A stretch of 64,000 nucleotides of DNA from Aminipila terrae (GTDB lineage Bacteria > Bacillota > Clostridia > Peptostreptococcales > Anaerovoracaceae), in assembly GCF_010120715.1 (NCBI RefSeq), contig NZ_CP047591.1, forward strand, positions 1,984,001 through 2,048,000, given 5' to 3'. How positions within the stretch are numbered: position 1 is the first letter of the stretch; each line of letters starts with the position of its first letter. The notes below the pieces were generated by a model. It worked only from the letters and a program-made list of their open reading frames with translations, searched no databases and had not been told where the DNA came from. Positions 1 through 8,529 of this stretch are shown in pieces. The position numbers and the translations under genes are program-made.

Positions 1-196
1 TAAGTTAAAAATTTACATTCATTTTAAAATATGATATCATTTCAATAATTAACTCGTATATTATTAAAATATTGTGAATGGAGGGATAATCCAAGATAAA
101 TCTGGGATAGCTAACAGCGTAGTTACTAGAAGATATAGAAAAGGAAAAGAAGAGGTAGAAACAGTTATAAAAATATTTTAAGAAAGGTATATAATA

Positions 197-1252
197 ATGT
201 TGGAAATTGAAGAAATTAAACAAAACCTTCAGAGAGCATGTAAATTGGAATCTGATATTTTTATTATGCAGAATTATCAAAGAGAATGCCAGAAGCATTT
301 GTTGGATTTAGAACAACAAGGTGATTTTTTAGAAAATCAGAGGAGAAATTTCGGGAAAAATATAAATAGTAAATTAGACTATAGTGATACAAAAGGAAAC
401 TCAGCTATTACACAAAAACGGAAAAAGGAAGCTCCAGCCGTATGGCTAATTCTATTTTTTATAGTTGAATATTTAGGGTTAGCATATTTATTAATGCACA
501 AAGGGGTAGGCTCAATTTTGATATATAGTGTGCCTGTCAGCTTATTTTTTTCATATATTAGTTATTTTAATTCCAAAAAGGCTAGTATCTCTAAGTTTTG
601 TGGCTTATTTGCCTATTGCATTTTAAAGTATTTAATTTTTATACCAATGATAGATTTATCTATAGGAATTAAAAATTATCCAATTTTGATTCCGGGGATA
701 TTGTCATTAATTTCTTGTGTTGTGCTGGCTGTTTTAACTTCTATAGCAAGAAGAATGGACATTTCAGAATGGAATTCCATAAAGTGCAAGGCAGGTTTGG
801 AAAATGTTCAAAGGGATATTGCTCAGCTAAATAGTCATATAGAATCATATGATAGTAAATTTGAGGAGCTTATCAAGCCATTAGAGAATGCATCAAATGA
901 ATTAAGAGAATTATATAAAAGTGGCTGGTTGCATCCTAAATACCAGAATATTATTTCAGTACATAAAATATATGAATATTTTGATACAAAGAGAGTAACA
1001 GAATTCGAGGGGCCCTATGGTGCTTATAATATTTTTGAAAAAGAAATCAGATTAGATAATATTCAAAGTAGCTTAAACAAGGTAAACGAAAATTTAAGTA
1101 ATTTAGTACAAATTGGTACAGAACTAATAAAAGAAGTAGGGGGACTGCAATATGCAGTACAAGGGTTGGAGAATGCTATTAAAAATCAAAATATTAATGT
1201 GGTAGTAAATATAGACGGGTATACATATCCGGTAGGTTATACCAGATATTAA
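197..1252 (+). CDS. Membrane protein with flanking coiled coils, unknown function
   Basis: I do not recognise this 351-residue protein. Residues 1-75 are charged and probably a coiled coil. About four hydrophobic segments follow between residues 78 and 185 (starting near APAVWLILFF, SILIYSVPVS, FCGLFAYCIL and YPILIPGILS). A second coiled-coil region runs from about 195 to 330, broken by a Trp/His/Pro stretch near GWLHPKYQNI. The C-terminus is a short valine-rich tail. The ATG has a weak AGAAAGG upstream. It stands alone and ends at a terminator shared with the converging chemoreceptor gene. The architecture suggests a membrane scaffold or sensor, but that is inference only. Confidence 0.7.
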   Translation: MLEIEEIKQNLQRACKLESDIFIMQNYQRECQKHLLDLEQQGDFLENQRRNFGKNINSKLDYSDTKGNSAITQKRKKEAPAVWLILFFIVEYLGLAYLLMHKGVGSILIYSVPVSLFFSYISYFNSKKASISKFCGLFAYCILKYLIFIPMIDLSIGIKNYPILIPGILSLISCVVLAVLTSIARRMDISEWNSIKCKAGLENVQRDIAQLNSHIESYDSKFEELIKPLENASNELRELYKSGWLHPKYQNIISVHKIYEYFDTKRVTEFEGPYGAYNIFEKEIRLDNIQSSLNKVNENLSNLVQIGTELIKEVGGLQYAVQGLENAIKNQNINVVVNIDGYTYPVGYTRY

Positions 1253-1304
1253 AGGAAGGTTTAACACCATAATTATATCTTATACGGCAAATATGGAAAA
1301 TAAG

Positions 1305-1333
1305 AAGCCAGCGTTTTAGGACGCTGGCTTTTT
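1305..1333. terminator. Bidirectional intrinsic terminator
   Basis: A nine-base-pair stem (AAGCCAGCG with CGCTGGCTT) encloses a short loop, with a T run on the plus side and an A-rich flank on the other. It lies between the convergent coiled-coil membrane gene and the chemoreceptor gene and can serve both. Confidence 0.85.
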
Positions 1334-1341
1334 ATATGAGC

Positions 1342-3021
1342 TTACTCTGCAATTTTAAAAGTTGTGACAACATCTTTAAGACGAGCAGCATGGTCTGCCA
1401 AATCCACACTTGTAGCAGAACTTTCTTCTGTAGAAGCAACATTAGCCTCCACAATGCCTGCAATTTGGGAAAGACCCGCCAGAATTTGTTGAATTGAAGC
1501 AGCCTGAACCTGTGAGATTTCAGTAATCTGATTTGAGATGTTGGAGGCTTCATCAATTTTTATGTCAATCTGGCCGATGACATTTGCTGCTTCCTGAGCT
1601 GTTTTCATTCCAGCCTCTACACTTCTGACAGACCGTTCAATAATGTTGGTGGTACTTCTTGCTGCCTCCGCAGATTTCTTCGCCAGGTGTCCAACTTCTT
1701 CGGCCACTACGGAAAAGCCTTTTCCAGCAACTCCAGCCCGGGCAGCTTCAATAGATGCATTCAGGGAAAGAATATTTGTCTGGAAGGCGATATTATCAAT
1801 GGTTTTTATTATATCCTGAATACTACGTGATGCATTATTGATTTCTTCCATAGATTTTAGCATTTCCTGCATTTTAGCATTACCCGCATTAATATCATCT
1901 TTAACAATATTAGTAAGATTGCTGGCTTCGGCTGACTTTTGTGCATTAGAAAGAGTCTGTTTGGAGACAACATCCAAAGTGGCATTAAGCTTTTCAATAG
2001 AGCTGGCCTGTTCCGCCGCCCCATGGGAAATGGACATGCTGGAAGTAGATAATACATCTGACTGCTCAGCAAGATGTCTTGACATATTGCTGATTTCTGT
2101 GATGATTGAGCTGAAATTGTCCAGCATTTTATTCAGGCTGATATTCAAAACATCTTTATCAGATTTAATCTGAATTCCTACAGAGAGATTTCTATCTGCT
2201 AGATTTTCGGCCAGGTGTGCCTGAGCCTGTATATTGGAAACTATTTTACTGAAAGCTGTCATAAGCTGACCTATTTCATCCAGGGAATCGGAGGCCATGG
2301 TAACGTCTACTTGTCCATCTGCAAGTTTGTCTGCAATTTCGGTGAGGTTTTTAATTGGCTGGGTTATGCGCTTTGCAACAAAATACGCTGCAATAAAGGC
2401 AGCACCCAGAAGCAGTAGGACGATTACAGAGATAAACAGTTTTAGCCTGTTCAGCCAGTTAACCATCATGTCTCCGTTAAAATCAGCTCCCAGTATGCCT
2501 ACTACAGTTCCAGACTGATTTTTAATGGGGACAAAAGCACTAATCGAATTTCCCCATTTATCACTGATAAATCCAAAATTGGCAGTACCCTGAAAGGCTT
2601 TCAAATAGTGATTGTTAATGTCCGTTTCTTCGTCTCCCAGTGAGGAAAAATCACTGTCCGTCATATTACTTCCATCAACCGCATAAATATAATGCCCGTC
2701 TTCCGTTACTTTCATTGTGTAAAGGTATTTTAGGCCAATTTCATTACGAACCCCATTTAGCCGGTGCTGAAGATCTTTGTAATAGTTCGTTTGCATATCT
2801 TCTTTTGTTTGAAGATTGTTGAACTGCTCTGGGTCAATAATAGAAACCACAGAATTTACGATAGACAGAGCTGTGTTTCCCATACTGTTTTCAATAGCCA
2901 GTTTAGCCATATAATAAGAAATACATCCAATCATAATAGATGAAACAGCAATAAAGAGAATGGTACTTCCTGTGATACTTCGCCTCAGGGAAGGGGTTGT
3001 AAATAGTTTTGTTAGTCGCAT
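1342..3021 (-). CDS. Methyl-accepting chemotaxis protein
   Basis: A transmembrane chemoreceptor that would signal to CheA/CheW. From the N-terminus it shows a membrane segment (about residues 18-38), an extracytoplasmic Cache-like sensor of about 150 residues, a second membrane segment (about 190-212), a HAMP domain beginning RITQPIKNLTEIADKLADG, and a long helical signalling domain. The highly conserved hairpin tip is present (IAFQTNILSLNASIEAARAG). The ATG at 3021 is preferred to the GTG one codon upstream because AGGAGG lies eight bases before it. The ligand cannot be told from sequence. It is divergent from the regulator gene at 3552 and nothing ties it to the eCIS or eut loci. Confidence 0.95.
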   Translation of the reverse strand: MRLTKLFTTPSLRRSITGSTILFIAVSSIMIGCISYYMAKLAIENSMGNTALSIVNSVVSIIDPEQFNNLQTKEDMQTNYYKDLQHRLNGVRNEIGLKYLYTMKVTEDGHYIYAVDGSNMTDSDFSSLGDEETDINNHYLKAFQGTANFGFISDKWGNSISAFVPIKNQSGTVVGILGADFNGDMMVNWLNRLKLFISVIVLLLLGAAFIAAYFVAKRITQPIKNLTEIADKLADGQVDVTMASDSLDEIGQLMTAFSKIVSNIQAQAHLAENLADRNLSVGIQIKSDKDVLNISLNKMLDNFSSIITEISNMSRHLAEQSDVLSTSSMSISHGAAEQASSIEKLNATLDVVSKQTLSNAQKSAEASNLTNIVKDDINAGNAKMQEMLKSMEEINNASRSIQDIIKTIDNIAFQTNILSLNASIEAARAGVAGKGFSVVAEEVGHLAKKSAEAARSTTNIIERSVRSVEAGMKTAQEAANVIGQIDIKIDEASNISNQITEISQVQAASIQQILAGLSQIAGIVEANVASTEESSATSVDLADHAARLKDVVTTFKIAE

Positions 3022-3235
3022 CACTTTTGCCTCCTGGTTAAACCATATAACCTTCAGTCTTTACATGTTAATTCGTGTATTTATGATAATAAATGAGCAT
3101 AAAATACAAAATTTGTATTTTAATTATATAACATCCAGGAACGTAATTGTCAATTAATTCTGAAAAATAACCCGGGTTTTAATTTGAGTGCATTATTATA
3201 GAATTCTTTATTCGTATCGATTTACTTTACCATTA

Positions 3236-3391
3236 AACAAATGCAAGAGAATTATGTGTTACAATGGTTTGCTGGAGTCAGACTGGAGGGGAGTATGTAT
3301 TGGTGAGATAACACGAAAAATCCATCTCTCTTGCCCGGCCGTATCCCATCATATTAAAAAGCGTTCCAGACACACAACTACTAGAGTGTAA
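3236..3391 (+). pseudogene. Remnant of an ArsR-family HTH regulator
   Basis: A short reading frame contains GEITRKIHLSCPAVSHHIKK at 3302-3361, which matches the recognition-helix region of ArsR-type winged-helix regulators (family pattern: EIA.+L.LSQPAVSHHLK). Only the wHTH core is left. The downstream wing and dimerisation helix are absent and there is no clear start or ribosome binding site. It sits in the 530-base gap between the chemoreceptor and the LuxR-type regulator and looks like a decayed gene. Confidence 0.55.
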
Positions 3392-3466
3392 GAATAATTG
3401 AAAAAACAGAGGCTATTTTTATGATTCCAATAAATTAAGATGCAGTTGTGAATGTAAATATTTTAT

Positions 3467-3495
3467 TTGGTAATTTTGAAAAAATATTATATAAT
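3467..3495 (+). promoter_or_regulatory. Candidate sigma-A promoter for the MalT/LuxR-like regulator
   Basis: TTGGTA and TATAAT are separated by 17 bases, about 55 bases upstream of the regulator start. The rest of the 3025-3551 gap holds only the ArsR remnant and AT-rich DNA. Confidence 0.5.
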
Positions 3496-3551
3496 AATGC
3501 CATAAAATCAATTGGCAGTGGTTTTAGAAGGGTAACTACAACTAAAGGAAG

Positions 3552-6056
3552 ATGATATCTTTGAATATTGGTAAAATATTAAAACGACAAAGAGTTGAAA
3601 AGGAACTGGACAATCTGTTCAGTTATCCACTTACCATTGTTTCTGCAACAATGGGATATGGTAAAACTACGTCTGTAAGGTCTTACTTGATGGCAAGGGA
3701 TGTGGAAACTGTATGGATTTCTCTGCTTGGATGTGATGGGAATGAAACGGTATTCTGGCATAAATTATCGACTGCTGTGGGCAAAGTATTTCCTGAAATG
3801 GGCAATATGCTTGAACGTTTTGGGTTTCCTATGGATGCAAGGCAGGATGCAGAAATCCTTGATTTAGTGTGGAAATCAGGTAACAAAAAAACCAAAGTAA
3901 TTGTTATCGACGATTTTCATATGATTGAGCAAAGTAAACATATGGCAAAGTTAATAGAAATCTTTGCAGAAGAAAAAATTCCACATTTACATATCTTATT
4001 AATTTCCCGAACCAGACCTAAAATAAATCAGATGAATTTAATTGCAAAAAAATTATGCTACTATATTGATACAGACACGTTATCATTCAATATTCAGGAA
4101 ATTGAAGAGTATTTTTCAATGGTGGGCTGCTGTCTTTCAAAACGGGAAATTGAAAGAATATACAGGTATACCAATGGATGGATATCCGCTATATACCTTC
4201 TCCTGCTGGGAGTTGAGAAGGGAATTCCAGTTACTGAAGTTTCAAATATTACAGAGCTTGTGAATGATAACCTTTTTTCTTCTTTGAAGGATTCCGTTAA
4301 GGATATTCTGATCAAACTATCCGTATTGGATTCCTTTACCTTGTTGCAGGCAACACAGATTTTGAAAAATTCAGAAGTGCCTCAAGTAGTCAGAGGACTA
4401 GTAGAGCAAAATGCTTTTATTGAGTATGACTTTCAAAACGGGGTTTATAAGTTGCATCATGTACTTTTAGACTTTTTAAGAGATAAAATTCAAGCAGAAA
4501 ATCTGGATGTACGAGATGTCTGCCATAATGCAGGCAGATGGTTTTTAGACCATGGAGAGACCATTCAGGCTTTTGATTATTATCACCGTGCTGATAAGGC
4601 AGGGGAGATTCTTAACATCATTAATCAAAACGCAAACATGAGAAACTGGCTGTTAGGGTTTAAACTGTTGTGGACAGTTTATCAGGGATTCCCAGAAGAA
4701 TGGTATGTAAAATACCCTTTTCCTATACTGCATTTTGCCCGTACCTTTATAATAAGTGGAGATAAAGAGGCTACTATAGAAAGCAAAAGAATTATTACCA
4801 TTATGGAAGAATACTTTTCAAAAGAAAAAGGGGTTTCTACACAATTAAGGAACAGAGTTTTAGGGGAAATAGAAATCATTAAGATTTTTCTGGTTTTTAA
4901 TGAAGCAGAAAAAATGGTTGAATTATCAAGAAAAGCAGAAAAGCTTCTGGAGGGCGAAGTCTCTAGCAACGTTTTTCGAAATAGCGCATTCTCTTTTGGG
5001 GTACCACACTTTTTATACTGCTACTACAGGGAACCGGGTAGGTTAAAAGAAACCCTTGATTGCATCCAAACAGGATTTCCACCAGTGGTGTTTGACGGAT
5101 CTGGCACTGGCTGTGAATTGGTAGCGCTTGCTGAATATGATTTAGAAACAGGAGATTGGCAAAACGCTGAGATTTATGCCCAAAAAGCAATTTATAAAGC
5201 CAGAACCATGGAACAAACCAGTATAATTATTTGTGCAGAGTTTACTTTGATGCGGATTTTACTTTTCAAAGGTAAGCTGGCTGAAGCAAAGGAGATTATT
5301 GCCAGGATGCGGACTAATCTTCATCAACTGGATGATGAGATTAATTGCCAGAACAGAATTGTTTATAATGCGGCAATTGATATGTGCGAGGGCTATTTGT
5401 ACGGATGCAGGTTGAAACGAGAGGAAATCCCGGAATGGCTGCGCCTGGGGGATATGGATTCAAGAGTCTTGATGCTTCATGCAGTTGCATTCCCATATAT
5501 TATTTATGGTAAGGCTGTAATGCTTACCAAGAATTGGGTTGAGTTAGAAGTGCTCTGTGAAAGTTTTATCTCTCGGTATGAAGTATATCATAATCAACTT
5601 GGCTTATTACACAATGCTATCTACAGTGCAGTAGCAAGGCTTCATCTTTATGGCATGGAATCTGGTATTGCTAGTCTTATTCCAGCACTTCAGGATGGCC
5701 AGAAGGACGGCATATTGCTCCCCTTTGCAGAAAATGCAGATTTTATTCTGCCTATGCTCTATGAACTACAGTCCAGAGGGGGCATGGATTCTCATTATCT
5801 GCAACGACTGATACAAATCAGTGAACAATACATAGAAAATTTCGCTTTGGAAAAATCTAATCCGGTTCATATAACCAAACGGGAAAAAGAGGTATTGGTT
5901 CTGCTTGAAGGAGGGCTGACCCAAAGACAGATGGCGGAGCAGCTCTGTATTTCTGTTTCCAGTATTAAGAAGCATCTGGAAAGCATTTATTCCAAGTTTA
6001 AAGTGAATAACAAAACCAGTGCCATTAAAAAGGCACATGAAGCAAATATATTATAA
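3552..6056 (+). CDS. MalT-like STAND ATPase regulator with LuxR HTH
   Basis: A large ATP-dependent LuxR-family (LAL) transcription activator, 834 residues. The N-terminal NTPase has a P-loop (ATMGYGKTTSV, about residues 33-43) and a Walker B (VIVIDDFHMI, about 115-124). A long helical TPR-like sensor arm occupies roughly 330-760. The C-terminal LuxR HTH (about 770-834) begins ITKREKEVLVLLEGGLTQRQ. The family stays monomeric until an effector binds, then oligomerises. ATG 3552 lies very close to its AGGA; TTG 3561 has better spacing and may be the real start. It is followed by a terminator and then by a second STAND regulator directly ahead of the eCIS genes, so it is a plausible eCIS activator (inference). 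Confidence 0.9.
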   Translation: MISLNIGKILKRQRVEKELDNLFSYPLTIVSATMGYGKTTSVRSYLMARDVETVWISLLGCDGNETVFWHKLSTAVGKVFPEMGNMLERFGFPMDARQDAEILDLVWKSGNKKTKVIVIDDFHMIEQSKHMAKLIEIFAEEKIPHLHILLISRTRPKINQMNLIAKKLCYYIDTDTLSFNIQEIEEYFSMVGCCLSKREIERIYRYTNGWISAIYLLLLGVEKGIPVTEVSNITELVNDNLFSSLKDSVKDILIKLSVLDSFTLLQATQILKNSEVPQVVRGLVEQNAFIEYDFQNGVYKLHHVLLDFLRDKIQAENLDVRDVCHNAGRWFLDHGETIQAFDYYHRADKAGEILNIINQNANMRNWLLGFKLLWTVYQGFPEEWYVKYPFPILHFARTFIISGDKEATIESKRIITIMEEYFSKEKGVSTQLRNRVLGEIEIIKIFLVFNEAEKMVELSRKAEKLLEGEVSSNVFRNSAFSFGVPHFLYCYYREPGRLKETLDCIQTGFPPVVFDGSGTGCELVALAEYDLETGDWQNAEIYAQKAIYKARTMEQTSIIICAEFTLMRILLFKGKLAEAKEIIARMRTNLHQLDDEINCQNRIVYNAAIDMCEGYLYGCRLKREEIPEWLRLGDMDSRVLMLHAVAFPYIIYGKAVMLTKNWVELEVLCESFISRYEVYHNQLGLLHNAIYSAVARLHLYGMESGIASLIPALQDGQKDGILLPFAENADFILPMLYELQSRGGMDSHYLQRLIQISEQYIENFALEKSNPVHITKREKEVLVLLEGGLTQRQMAEQLCISVSSIKKHLESIYSKFKVNNKTSAIKKAHEANIL

Positions 6057-6111
6057 AAATTTTTTCTGCAAAAAAACTAGCCTTTTGGCTAATATATTTT
6101 TGACAAAAAAC

Positions 6112-6141
6112 CCTCTATACTAAAATATGGAGGATTTTTTT
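6112..6141 (+). terminator. Intrinsic terminator after the LuxR-type regulator
   Basis: CCTCTATA pairs with TATGGAGG (one wobble), then T7. A second small hairpin (TAGCC-TTTT-GGCTA, 6078-6091) lies just before it. It separates the two regulator genes. Confidence 0.7.
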
Positions 6142-6201
6142 GTGCTTTAAAAGAAAGGCATTTTTTCTTTGTTAAAATACGTGTGAGGGAATGAGCAGTA
6201 A

Positions 6202-8529
6202 ATGAAGAATAATATAATTGAATCTAAAATACAGGTTCCAAGAGTATCTAAAAACTTCATAATAAGACCCAGATTGCTAGAGCAGTTTCAGGAAGAGTTA
6301 AAGCTATTTGTCCTTCATGCCACTGTAGGTTATGGGAAAACTGTTCTTATGACACAGTTAAACGGAGTAGCAGGTGCTGATGTAGCATGGTATCATCTCA
6401 ATGAATCGGATAATGATGTGATTACATTTATGCAATATCTGAGTAGAAGCCTGGAAAAGATTTATGGAGTACTGCAGTTTGATCTGGAACGATATGAAGG
6501 TATGGAACAAAATGAGAAGCAGCTCACTGAAATGACATATGATTTACTGGAGCAAATTACAAAAGCACAACAGAAAAAAATAAAAGATACTTTTATTGTA
6601 CTTGATGATTTTCAGGTAATAAACAATGAAAAAATTGACACGGTTCTGGAAATCTTTATATCTAGCCTGGAAACTAATTTAAAGGTAGTAGTGGCTACTA
6701 AAGGAAGTATACCTCATTTCTGGAGCCGTTTTTACATACAGGGACAGGGAATGTTAATTGGGCAGAAAGAACTGGGATTTAATAAAGAAGAAATAGAAAT
6801 GATTGTAAAGCAGATGGTAGCTGAAGATAAAAATCCAACTGAAATTGCAGGCAGAATGTATCAAAGTGTTGGAAGATGGCCTGCTGGTGTAATGTTTGAA
6901 ATTTTATATTTAAAGCAGGGAGGCCTACAGAGCAGTGAAAATATTATGGGAAAAGCTGCTGTTTATGATTACATAATGCGTGCACTTTACCGAAAGCTTC
7001 CTTTTGATATACAAACTTTTTTGTCTTCCACATCCGCATTGGAATTTTTAAACGCAGATGTGTGCAATGCAGTTATGAAAATTGACAATTCCCAAAGTAT
7101 TTTAAACTATTTAGTTCAGGAGAATCTTCTGATTATAAAAGTAGGTTCTGGAGACAGAATGTTCAGATACCATTCTTTAATGAAAGAATTTTTAAATGAG
7201 CAGTTAAATGACCTTACAAGAAAAGAGATAATGAAGAGAGCTGCTGAATTTTATTTGCATACAGATAATAAAGAACAGGCAGTGGAATATGCAATCAACG
7301 GAGAAAATCCAGAGCTTGCAGAATATGCAGTAGGGAGCATCGGAATCGATATGGTTAATCAGGGAAAGCTTTCTACTGTAGAAAGATGGATAAACTGGAT
7401 CGAATCCTGCAACATAAATATTACGCCTAAAACCATGCTGGTATACGGGGTATATAACTGGAAATCAGGGCGCATTAATAAAGGTCTGGATTTCATAAAT
7501 ATAGCCATTGAAAAATTTATTACTTCAATGAATGAGGTGGGTTATATACAGGCCATGCTGGAAAAAGCAAGGATAATGAAAGTTATGGGGAAGGATGAAG
7601 AGTCAGCTGGCATAATAGATGAATTATCACCCATACTTAGAAACAAAGACAGGAAAAAAATGGTGTATAATTTCTGTAGAGAGAGCCAGATTGGTTTTAA
7701 TATTAATTTAGATAACAATTTTAAAGACAATCAGGAAAACTACCAAGTTGTTACTCTGGCAAGACAGAATCCAGACAGTTATAGGGAAAAACCCATTTAT
7801 ATTAAAGCTTTTGGTGAGTTTCAGGTATTTATAACAGGAAAAACCGAAGAGATAAAATGGAGAACGAAAAAAGCCCAGGAGTTATTTGCCTATTTATTTC
7901 ATTTAAATGGGGAGCCTGTATCAAAAGAAGAGTTAACTCTGCTTTTGTGGCCTGATAACCAGGGAAAAAGTGCAACTTCTCTTTTACATACGGCTTTATA
8001 CAGTATACGAAGAGAATTGAGTACCTTCGGCCTGGACAACCTTATTTGTTACAATAAGAAAAAATACTTATTGAATATGGATATGATAAATTCAGATGTT
8101 CAAGATCTTACAGTGTATTATGAAACATTAAAAAATGGCAAAGAACTTCATCTGGAGGAAGAAGCACTTAGTGATATATATACAGGAAGTTACATGGAAA
8201 GAATGGAACTGGATGAATTTTTACCCCAGAGGGTAAACCTGGAAAAAATGTTTCTCAAGGTTTGTGAAATGGAAGGAATTGAAGATTTTAAATGTGGCAG
8301 GTTTGAACGCACTATTATGTGGATGAACAGGGCTGTTGCAACTGACCCTTTTGAAGAAAGCCTGCAACTTTTACGGATTAAAAGTTATGCAGCCTTGAGA
8401 GATTTTAAAAATACAAAAAAATATTATGAAAAAATGAAGGAAATGCTATTAAAAGAGTTTGATTTACAGCCTTCTGAAGATATTGGAGAAATCTGGCGCA
8501 AATATGTGGGGGTTAAAAATGGAGTATAA
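6202..8529 (+). CDS. STAND ATPase regulator with C-terminal BTAD/SARP-like domain
   Basis: A 775-residue regulator. The N-terminal third is a MalT-type NTPase with a P-loop (HATVGYGKTVLMTQL) and Walker B (TFIVLDDFQVI). A helical repeat region follows. From about residue 530 it changes to an OmpR-type winged helix plus bacterial transcriptional activation (BTAD) domain: IKAFGEFQVFITGK, then KEELTLLLWPDNQGKSATSLLHT shortened here to its core EELTLLLWPD, then TPR-like helices. There is no LuxR HTH, so DNA binding should come from the winged helix. Its last 11 bases overlap the start of the eCIS AAA+ gene, implying co-transcription and translational coupling. It is the best candidate for a dedicated eCIS regulator. 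Confidence 0.88.
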   Translation: MKNNIIESKIQVPRVSKNFIIRPRLLEQFQEELKLFVLHATVGYGKTVLMTQLNGVAGADVAWYHLNESDNDVITFMQYLSRSLEKIYGVLQFDLERYEGMEQNEKQLTEMTYDLLEQITKAQQKKIKDTFIVLDDFQVINNEKIDTVLEIFISSLETNLKVVVATKGSIPHFWSRFYIQGQGMLIGQKELGFNKEEIEMIVKQMVAEDKNPTEIAGRMYQSVGRWPAGVMFEILYLKQGGLQSSENIMGKAAVYDYIMRALYRKLPFDIQTFLSSTSALEFLNADVCNAVMKIDNSQSILNYLVQENLLIIKVGSGDRMFRYHSLMKEFLNEQLNDLTRKEIMKRAAEFYLHTDNKEQAVEYAINGENPELAEYAVGSIGIDMVNQGKLSTVERWINWIESCNINITPKTMLVYGVYNWKSGRINKGLDFINIAIEKFITSMNEVGYIQAMLEKARIMKVMGKDEESAGIIDELSPILRNKDRKKMVYNFCRESQIGFNINLDNNFKDNQENYQVVTLARQNPDSYREKPIYIKAFGEFQVFITGKTEEIKWRTKKAQELFAYLFHLNGEPVSKEELTLLLWPDNQGKSATSLLHTALYSIRRELSTFGLDNLICYNKKKYLLNMDMINSDVQDLTVYYETLKNGKELHLEEEALSDIYTGSYMERMELDEFLPQRVNLEKMFLKVCEMEGIEDFKCGRFERTIMWMNRAVATDPFEESLQLLRIKSYAALRDFKNTKKYYEKMKEMLLKEFDLQPSEDIGEIWRKYVGVKNGV

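Noticed and set aside
6100..6126. Promoter TTGACA...TAAAAT for the BTAD regulator
   Set aside because: The spacer is about 15 bases and the elements overlap the terminator hairpin; not strong enough to annotate.
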